A DNA stretch of 19,687 nucleotides, from contig JAKBAC010000047.1 of the NCBI GenBank assembly GCA_021809365.1, forward strand, positions 1 to 19,687, read 5' to 3'. Below, piece by piece: positions 14,410 to 19,687 of this stretch. Position numbers and translations under genes: made by a program. The notes below the pieces were generated by a model. That model had not been told where the DNA came from and did no database searches. It saw nothing but the letters and a program-made list of their open reading frames with translations. This DNA comes from Planctomycetota bacterium. Its GTDB lineage: Bacteria; Planctomycetota; Phycisphaerae; WQYP01. The first letter of the stretch is position 1, and each line of letters opens with the position of its first letter.

Positions 14410-15521
14410 AACTCCAACTCCGCTAAGCGTTTGCCAATCAGGTGTTCAATCCGCCGTGCCGTTCGTCGGTAGACCTGCTCACCGCGGCCTATCGGATCAT
14501 CAATATCCCCGTCGGGATCCAGTGTCACGGTTCTTTCACCGGCCAAAGGCGAGCGGGACACGATGTCGTCCCGGTGCGATTGCGTCATTGTATAAATCAT
14601 ATCGGCACGACGCAATAACTCATCGGTCAGCGGCGCGGAACGATGTTTTTGAATATCCGCTCCGAGTTCCGCGGCGGCCCGCACGGCTTCCGGAGCCGCC
14701 GGCATTCCACTGGAGGCATAAAGGCCCGCCGAACGAATCACCAGATGCCGCCGTGGCAACTCCGACAAGGGAATGCCCAATTTTTCCGCCAGCAGCCTGG
14801 AGGCCAAACCGGCCGCCATCGGTGATCGACAGGTATTCCCGCTGCAAACAAATACCAGCACCATTTCCGCCGATCGCTGAATAACCCGCTCTGCCACTGC
14901 GCCTTCGCGTAAAACATCCAGCACATCTCCCCTGATTCGTATAAGGGTGGAAGGTTGCTCATAGCGCGGCGGCGGGCCCGAAATAACTACCGCCAGTTGC
15001 TCTCTTATGGTCGGCGGCAAATTCTCCGCTCGCTCAATGCGCTGATTTCCCGCAGCACCCATAATGGTTACAGGAGTTTCCGCGACCGCAATCATGCGGC
15101 GTGTAATTTCCGTTTCGGTGCAGCGAAAGGTCAGATAGCCATCCGTCAGCGCCGCATCCGCGCCGGACTGTCCAAGCAGAGCCTGCAATCGCGACATATC
15201 TCCGGCATCCGGCAACACTTGAATTGCCACCGGCCCGGGCCATAACCGCTTCATTAGCCGACGTGCCAGCGGCGCAATCCGCGCCACATAAGCGGAAGGG
15301 CCATTGGTCGAAGCAACATGAATGACCCAGGCGGGCCGGCCTTGAATATTGAGCAATTGCTGAAGTGCCGCCAGCGCTGAAGAACTGGTTAACGCCGCGC
15401 CAATGCCATAAACCGTTTCCGTGGGAAGCCCGATTAATTTCCCGGCGCGCAGCGACTGCGCCGCCGAAGCAATCAAAGCCTCATCGGGCGGACCGGAAGG
15501 TGCTGTCGGCAGGGAATTCAT
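14406..15521 (-). CDS. Fusion of a Sua5/YrdC-type domain with a YwlE-like low-molecular-weight phosphatase
   Basis: A 371-residue two-domain protein. Residues about 14-210 have the YrdC/Sua5 (threonylcarbamoyl-AMP synthase, tRNA t6A) layout: PTETVYGIGA (33-42), LWPGPVAI (93-100), PSTLIRI (190-196). Key residues are altered: the KGRP lysine is Q60, and the SAN serine/asparagine region reads MGAAGNQ (154-160). Residues 221-371 form a low-molecular-weight protein phosphatase with an intact P-loop, C226-x5-R232 (CSGNTCRSP), and a DDPIG loop carrying the general acid D342. The Thr in GNT (T230) matches the residue that makes Bacillus YwlE a protein-arginine phosphatase. It starts directly after the sulfotransferase stop (TAAATG) and overlaps rpiB by 4 nt. 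The t6A role is doubtful; the phosphatase role is better supported. Confidence 0.92.
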   Translation of the reverse strand: MNSLPTAPSGPPDEALIASAAQSLRAGKLIGLPTETVYGIGAALTSSSALAALQQLLNIQGRPAWVIHVASTNGPSAYVARIAPLARRLMKRLWPGPVAIQVLPDAGDMSRLQALLGQSGADAALTDGYLTFRCTETEITRRMIAVAETPVTIMGAAGNQRIERAENLPPTIREQLAVVISGPPPRYEQPSTLIRIRGDVLDVLREGAVAERVIQRSAEMVLVFVCSGNTCRSPMAAGLASRLLAEKLGIPLSELPRRHLVIRSAGLYASSGMPAAPEAVRAAAELGADIQKHRSAPLTDELLRRADMIYTMTQSHRDDIVSRSPLAGERTVTLDPDGDIDDPIGRGEQVYRRTARRIEHLIGKRLAELEL

Positions 15522-16349
15522 TTACCGCTTGTCCGGATAGAAGGCGTTGTAAAAGAGCGCATAATTGTTTCGCACCATATTGCATAAATCCCGTCCGAGC
15601 ACATCGACGAAATCCGGCGTCACCGGCTCCACTTTTGCGCGGATGCGGTGGTCGCCGTAAATCGTGTGATATTGATCATTTTCCTGCGTCATCTGCGTGA
15701 CGTGATTGAAATCATGTTGAAAATATGGCTCTTCGAGATACTCATAGACACGCTTCATCACATCCTGCGGATTGGTTGTGAGGTCCTCAAAACGCACAAC
15801 ATGCAACTGCCTGATCAGATTAATCTGAATCGCTTCAATCAGGCGGCCAATGGCAATGCCGACCGGCGGACCATTCAGCCAGCGCATGACGCGGTTGTTG
15901 ACCGTAATCATCGTCAGTGTGCCGGTCACCTCATCGGCGTCCGCACGATCGCGGTTTTTCCGATAGAGTTTTTCCATGGACGAAAGAATCGCCCGCAAGT
16001 CGCGGACACAGACGATATATTTTGGATTCGGGACAAATTGCTTGACCCAATCATGATAATGAAACCAACTCCGGCATTTGTCCACGCAGACGGGCTTGTC
16101 GGTGACGCCTTCATAAAAGCCGTTGATGGCGTATCGGCAGTAATTCAGAAAACCCTTCTGCATCAGGTCCGGATCCTGTGCTTTGAACTCCGCTAATTCC
16201 GTATAGTATTTTCTGGAAGCCAGCATGAGATCAATCACACCGCTGGTGGGCGTGCAATAAAATCTGGGATTCTGGGCCAGAATATTCTGCATCAGCGTTG
16301 ACCCTGAACGCGGCAATGAGGCGTTGAACACTATTTTTCTGTCGAACAT
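15522..16349 (-). CDS. PAPS-dependent sulfotransferase
   Basis: A 275-residue sulfotransferase-family protein that would move a sulfuryl group from PAPS to an alcohol or amine. The 5'-phosphosulfate loop is PRSGSTLM at 13-20, preceded by the usual beta strand (KIVFNAS). The 3'-phosphate site lies at about 111-130, with R116 and S123/S124 in YIVCVRDLRAILSSMEK. No signal peptide is seen, so a cytosolic place is likely. The acceptor is unknown; Planctomycetota carry many such genes for sulfated glycans or small molecules. AAGGA lies 7 nt before the ATG, and its TAA abuts the ATG of the Sua5-phosphatase gene. This makes it the probable first gene of that operon, an odd partner for tRNA-type and phosphatase functions. 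Confidence 0.9.
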   Translation of the reverse strand: MFDRKIVFNASLPRSGSTLMQNILAQNPRFYCTPTSGVIDLMLASRKYYTELAEFKAQDPDLMQKGFLNYCRYAINGFYEGVTDKPVCVDKCRSWFHYHDWVKQFVPNPKYIVCVRDLRAILSSMEKLYRKNRDRADADEVTGTLTMITVNNRVMRWLNGPPVGIAIGRLIEAIQINLIRQLHVVRFEDLTTNPQDVMKRVYEYLEEPYFQHDFNHVTQMTQENDQYHTIYGDHRIRAKVEPVTPDFVDVLGRDLCNMVRNNYALFYNAFYPDKR

Positions 16350-16399
16350 GATCCTTGTCCTTTCAACTGATTTTACCTGACCTTACAAATCAAGGCGAA

Positions 16400-16428
16400 A
16401 GTATACACGAACACACCGCCGTGCAAAA
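16400..16428 (-). promoter_or_regulatory. Promoter of the sulfotransferase operon
   Basis: TATACT on the minus strand (16405-16400) is a good -10, with TTTTGC (16428-16423) at 17 bp or TTGCAC (16426-16421) at 15 bp as a weak -35. Transcription would begin near 16393 and give a leader of about 44 nt that contains the AAGGA ribosome binding site. Confidence 0.5.
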
Positions 16429-16460
16429 CTCTCTATCACAGGCCGGAGAAGGGCCCTCTT

Positions 16461-17078
16461 TCACGGCTTGGGTGCCGGCAAAGGCTCAATGAATTTGGCC
16501 TTCTGAGCCAGCACACGAATAAATTCGCGCCGCGTGGGATAATTGATACCCCATCCCTGAACAAACACCAGGGCCAGAAGCACACCCATCTGGAACATAC
16601 CGTTACGTTCGGCGGCGGAATGATCACGTTGAAACGCCGCCTTGTAACGTGCGGCCCGCCCGGCGTCCGTATCCACATATTGCAGCCAGAGTTGATGCTC
16701 GCGCCGCACGGATGGATCAATCTGCAACATCTGCCCACCCAGCAACACCGCCAGAACCACCACCCCGCCGAGGCGCAGCCAAACCCACAGATTCATCGCA
16801 TTGAGATGGAACGCCATTTGAAATAACAGGGAAAACAGCATGAGAAAAAGGCAGACCAATTGAAATATTGAAAAGTATTGCAGAATCCCCCCGAAAATCG
16901 CCCCGGCCAGTTCCTTGGACTGATTCAAATGCGGGTTGATCGTCGCGGCATGAATACCGGCGGCGGATATGGTATTGAAAATCTCCGGTGCCACCAGCAC
17001 CCCAAGAATCAGCAGGCCGCCGAAATAAATCGACAAGCCCAGCCAGAACAAAACCTGTGTCAAACGAAACCCGGCCAC
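16461..17078 (-). CDS. DUF4149-type integral membrane protein
   Basis: A 205-residue protein with four hydrophobic segments at about 8-30, 57-90 (long), 98-118 and 158-177, ending in a polar, proline-rich tail. The layout (N-terminal span with GGLLILGVLVAPEIF, a long central hydrophobic stretch, then an RREHQLWLQ cytosolic or periplasmic loop and a final span) matches the DUF4149/TMEM205-like family, whose function is unknown. The start is GTG at 17078, with TTTGGAG placing GGAG 8 nt upstream; a TAGAAT at 17108-17103 could be the -10. It is divergent from the response regulator and is followed after 111 nt by the separately promoted sulfotransferase operon. Confidence 0.8.
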   Translation of the reverse strand: MAGFRLTQVLFWLGLSIYFGGLLILGVLVAPEIFNTISAAGIHAATINPHLNQSKELAGAIFGGILQYFSIFQLVCLFLMLFSLLFQMAFHLNAMNLWVWLRLGGVVVLAVLLGGQMLQIDPSVRREHQLWLQYVDTDAGRAARYKAAFQRDHSAAERNGMFQMGVLLALVFVQGWGINYPTRREFIRVLAQKAKFIEPLPAPKP

Positions 17079-17102
17079 TCTGGCGACTCCAAAGACTCGT
17101 GC

Positions 17103-17108
17103 ATTCTA
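17103..17108 (-). promoter_or_regulatory. Possible -10 box of the DUF4149 gene
   Basis: TAGAAT on the minus strand, about 25 nt before the GTG start and just upstream of the GGAG ribosome binding site. No convincing -35 hexamer is found 17 bp further upstream, only a T-rich tract. Confidence 0.35.
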
Positions 17109-17215
17109 TCAAAAAAAGCAAATCGCGCCATCACCAGTGCCCTGTCCCCCCATAAAAGCGTGTATTCCGCCGTGACAACGCACATAAGAAAGCCGGCCCC
17201 AATAAACTTGTTTGG

Positions 17216-17244
17216 TTGACTAAAATATGCCTGGCCGGTGTGAT
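17216..17244 (+). promoter_or_regulatory. Promoter of the KdpE-like regulator
   Basis: TTGACT (17216-17221), a 17-bp spacer and TGTGAT (17239-17244), followed 7 nt later by the ATG at 17252, predict a leaderless mRNA. A second possible -10, TAAAAT at 17221-17226, would instead give a leader of about 19 nt without a good Shine-Dalgarno site. Confidence 0.45.
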
Positions 17245-17251
17245 AGCTCTT

Positions 17252-17950
17252 ATGGTGACAACTGGTGCCTTGATTCTGGTTATTGAAGATGATCCGGCGA
17301 TTCGGCGGTTTCTGCGAATCTCCATGGAAGGCCAGAATTATCGCGTGCTGGAGGGGACTACCGCGGCGGAGGGCATGCGGCTACTGGGCCAGGACGCTCC
17401 CGATGCGGTAATCCTGGATCTGGGACTGCCGGACCGTGATGGTCTGGAATTGCTCAAGGAAATCCGTCAACTCTCACAGGTTCCGATTATTATCGTTTCA
17501 GCCCGCGGGCAGGAACGCGGAAAAATCGATGCCCTCGATGCCGGAGCGGATGATTATCTCACCAAACCATTCGGTGTGGGCGAGCTTCTGGCCCGGCTGC
17601 GATCAGCCTTGCGGCGGGCGGCTGATATTCACCGGCCTGTCCGGGGCATGCTGACGGTGGGTGATATCAGCATGAATCTGGATTCACGCGAAGTGACCGC
17701 GGGCGGAAAAATTGTGCATCTGACCCCGCATGAATACCGGCTGCTTCTGGTACTGCTGCGGAATGCCGGAAAAGTCATGACCCACAAGCAACTTCTAAAG
17801 GAGACGTGGGGAACCGGTTACGGATTCGAAACGCATTATGTGCGCGTGTATATGAATCAGTTACGCAAGAAATTGGAGCCGGACCAGTCCCATCCCAAGT
17901 ACATTCACACAGAAACCGGCGTTGGATATCGCTTTAATATGGACGAATAG
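17252..17950 (+). CDS. OmpR/PhoB-type response regulator, KdpE-like
   Basis: A 232-residue two-domain regulator. The receiver (about 6-120) has the acidic pair D13/D14, phosphoacceptor D56 in VILDLGLPDRDG, S83 in the IVSARGQ switch strand and K105 in YLTKPFG. The winged-helix DNA-binding domain follows from about 135, with HLTPHEYRLL, VMTHKQLLKETWG and ETHYVRVYMNQLRKKLEP. The HYVRVYMxQLRxKLE stretch and the GVGYRF end are close to KdpE, the potassium-transport regulator. No kdpD sensor or kdpFABC genes are nearby, so its kinase and targets are unknown. ATG 17252 was chosen over the open upstream frame because that part overlaps the promoter. It faces zwf tail to tail across a 122-nt gap. Confidence 0.9.
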   Translation: MVTTGALILVIEDDPAIRRFLRISMEGQNYRVLEGTTAAEGMRLLGQDAPDAVILDLGLPDRDGLELLKEIRQLSQVPIIIVSARGQERGKIDALDAGADDYLTKPFGVGELLARLRSALRRAADIHRPVRGMLTVGDISMNLDSREVTAGGKIVHLTPHEYRLLLVLLRNAGKVMTHKQLLKETWGTGYGFETHYVRVYMNQLRKKLEPDQSHPKYIHTETGVGYRFNMDE

Positions 17951-18072
17951 ACAGCGGTTCGAGGCGCTATCTCCCAATTCTGAAAATCCGGATGATCCAG
18001 ACACCTTCCCTCGCCCCAATCTATCTCCAAATACCGCCGCTCCTCCCGCCCCTTTCAATCCCCCATACGCGC

Positions 18073-19464
18073 TCATAAATCAGGATCCACAGGCTCCTCG
18101 CGCGGATCATGCCAGGATGTGCCGTCAGCCAACACCGATTCCGCCTCCGCCGGCCCCCATGTATTCGGGGCATACGGATGAACCGGGGTTATATTTCCAA
18201 GTATCGGATCCACAATCCGCCAGGCCTCTTCCACCTGATCTTCACGGGCGAAAAAGTCTGATTTACCACTGGCCGCATCCAGCAGCAGCCGCTCATACGG
18301 TTCCATTTCATCGTGCGGATGCCGTTGGGCGATCAGTTCCACGCTGGTGCCCTCCAGCGCTTCGCCGATTTTTTTCACGCGCAAGCCCATGGCCAGAACC
18401 ACCTCCGGACTTAGCCGGAATCGCAGGTGATTACTGCGCCCCGCATTGGCCTCACGAAAAACGCGCTGCGGCGGCTTCCTGAAATCCACAACAATTTCCG
18501 TACACGACACCGGCAGACACTTGCCGGTGCGGATATAAAATGGCACACCCGCCCAACGCCAGGAATCGATCCACAATCGCACCGCCGCGAAAGTTTCCAC
18601 GGTTGAATCCTTCGCCACGCCCGTTTCATCGCGATATCCAATAAATTGCCCGCGCACCACATCCTGCGGCGTAAGCGTCCGCACCAATGTCAACGCTTTC
18701 GCCCGCTCATCACGCAATGGTTCGCCTTCGCCCGCCGGTGGCTCCATCGCCAGACAGGCAATCAGTTGCATAATATGGTTCTGCAGCACGTCACGAATCG
18801 CGCCGGCCTCTTCATAAAAGCTGCCCCGCCCCTGCACACCCATATTCTCAGCCATGGTAATCTGAACCGATGCGATATAAGTGCGGTTCCATAACGGCTC
18901 CAGCACGGCATTGGCAAAGCGGGAATACAAAAGACTTTGCACCGGCTCCTTGCCCAGATAATGATCAATACGAAAAATCGCATCTTCAGCGAAATATTCC
19001 CGCAGCGTCGCGTTGAGCCTCCGAGCGGACTCAAAATTCCGCCCGAACGGTTTTTCCACAACAATCCGCGCGCCTTGATGACATCCGGATTTCGCCAAAC
19101 CCGCGCCCACAGTGGCAAACATGCTCGGCGGAATTGCCAGATAGTGCATGGGATGTGCGGCACCATTCAACGCTTTTCGCAATTGTTGAAATGTCGCCGG
19201 ATCCTTGTAATCGCCATCCACATACTTAAGCAGAGAATACAGCTTTTCCAGCGCGGCTGGATCGGCCCCGCCGCCATGTTCATCCAGACTGGCCTTCGCA
19301 CGCGCCTTGAACTGTTCAAGATTCCAGCCCTGTTTGGCTACACCAATGACCGGCATACTCAAATGTCCGTGCCGAATCATGGATTGCAGCGATGGAAAAA
19401 TTTTCTTATAGGCCAAATCTCCGGTGGCCCCGAAAAACACCAATGCGTCAGCTTGATCCACCAA
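18073..19464 (-). CDS. zwf: Glucose-6-phosphate 1-dehydrogenase
   Basis: Oxidises glucose-6-phosphate to 6-phosphogluconolactone with NADP, the first step of the oxidative pentose phosphate pathway. The 463-residue product shows the nucleotide loop FFGATGDLAYKK near 10-21, EKPFG at 137-141, and the active-site signature RIDHYLGKE at 165-173 with H168 as the catalytic His. Later come the AEN-GRGSFYEEAGAIRDVLQNH region, then YIRTGK and DPILGN near the end. It is slightly shorter than many homologues. I chose the TTG at 19464 because AGGAG lies exactly 7 nt upstream; GTG 19461 is next best. The frame is open to 19590, but the upstream part is intergenic. The gene is unlinked to gnd or pgl here and ends convergent to the regulator. 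Confidence 0.95.
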   Translation of the reverse strand: MVDQADALVFFGATGDLAYKKIFPSLQSMIRHGHLSMPVIGVAKQGWNLEQFKARAKASLDEHGGGADPAALEKLYSLLKYVDGDYKDPATFQQLRKALNGAAHPMHYLAIPPSMFATVGAGLAKSGCHQGARIVVEKPFGRNFESARRLNATLREYFAEDAIFRIDHYLGKEPVQSLLYSRFANAVLEPLWNRTYIASVQITMAENMGVQGRGSFYEEAGAIRDVLQNHIMQLIACLAMEPPAGEGEPLRDERAKALTLVRTLTPQDVVRGQFIGYRDETGVAKDSTVETFAAVRLWIDSWRWAGVPFYIRTGKCLPVSCTEIVVDFRKPPQRVFREANAGRSNHLRFRLSPEVVLAMGLRVKKIGEALEGTSVELIAQRHPHDEMEPYERLLLDAASGKSDFFAREDQVEEAWRIVDPILGNITPVHPYAPNTWGPAEAESVLADGTSWHDPREEPVDPDL

Positions 19465-19471
19465 AGCAATT

Positions 19472-19476
19472 CTCCT
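19472..19476 (-). promoter_or_regulatory. Ribosome binding site deciding the zwf start
   Basis: AGGAG on the minus strand, 7 nt before TTG 19464 and 10 nt before GTG 19461. It favours the rare TTG start over the far-upstream ATG at 19590, which has no comparable site. Confidence 0.6.
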
Positions 19477-19562
19477 GATAAAATTTCCAACGGCTCCATT
19501 CCATGTTGACGCCTCTCCACCGCGCCTCGCCAATCCGTCATGATGGCCGTGACAGAATCCTA

Positions 19563-19687
19563 AGGCATCGCGAAGAAATAACGTGAGCAATTATGGCGCA
19601 GGAATTTTGACCGCCGGCAAGGCGCTCGCGAGGCGCATATCCGCATGGATTCTGTAACGAGCGGGCAACGCCGCCGGCGGCCAAAAG
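19563..19687. repeat. R1 hairpin repeat, second copy, cut by the window edge
   Basis: The reverse complement of 10919-11043 with no mismatch in 125 bases; the remaining roughly 39 bases of the element would lie beyond the window. It sits about 100 bp upstream of the zwf start, in inverted orientation to the first copy. The outer end (AGGCATCGCG) begins after TA, as does the left end of the first copy. Confidence 0.85.

Noticed and set aside
17922..18482. 186-codon plus-strand frame overlapping the end of the regulator and zwf.
   Set aside because: Proline- and arginine-rich shadow of zwf on the opposite strand, with no start signal.
19465..19590. ATG start for zwf at 19590.
   Set aside because: No ribosome binding site there, the extra residues do not resemble the family, and part of the stretch is the R1 repeat edge.

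Overview
The window reads as chromosomal DNA from a Gram-negative-type bacterium. It is most likely a member of the Planctomycetota, perhaps Phycisphaerae. This placement is an inference from the mix of a KDO/heptose LPS-type gene set, a cellulose-synthase-like glycosyltransferase, a sulfotransferase and a large orphan membrane protein, with moderate GC content and many leader-poor genes. No marker gene (rRNA, tRNA, ribosomal protein) is present to confirm it. There is no phage, integron, CRISPR array or transposase.

Layout: 1-947 holds no gene I can support and is rich in repeats. 948-1487 (+) is a YkgJ-type cysteine-cluster protein that meets plsY tail to tail. A leftward envelope operon spans 6730-1488: dxs (isoprenoid precursor), a GT9 heptosyltransferase-like gene, a WaaG-like GT4 gene and plsY (phospholipid). 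6731-7083 is a divergent regulatory region carrying a repeat with perfect 20-nt inverted ends, a good promoter and a ribosome binding site for tatA. A 453-residue membrane protein of unknown function (minus strand) is divergent from kdsA (metal-dependent-type KDO-8-phosphate synthase). kdsA is followed by a LolA-like secreted protein, so the KDO and lipoprotein/LPS theme continues.

At 11095-16349 the minus strand carries a sulfotransferase, a Sua5/YrdC plus YwlE-like phosphatase fusion, an RpiB-like isomerase and a HIT protein. After a 154-base gap come a CslA-like beta-glycan synthase and a cupredoxin. The fusion-rpiB order matches the Bacillus ywlC-ywlE-ywlF order. Both the Sua5 domain and the RpiB protein carry non-standard active-site residues. 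A DUF4149-type membrane protein (minus) is divergent from an orphan KdpE-like response regulator (plus), and zwf (minus) lies convergent to that regulator.

Two repeat families stand out. R1 is a 164-bp imperfect hairpin at 10880-11043. A second copy, opposite in orientation and identical over 125 of 125 bases, runs off the right edge from 19563. R2 has GCGTGGCAAT-type inverted ends (6840-6954, and a longer, more complex relative at 344-812). Neither encodes a protein I can see. Several genes have a -10 box placed so that transcription would begin at or within a few bases of the start codon, suggesting leaderless mRNAs.

I do not see a complete, clearly new multi-gene system. The best leads are the R1 and R2 repeats, the degenerate Sua5 domain fused to an intact predicted arginine phosphatase beside an altered RpiB, the cupredoxin with an enlarged ligand loop, and a HAD-type motif stranded in frame upstream of the LolA-like gene.
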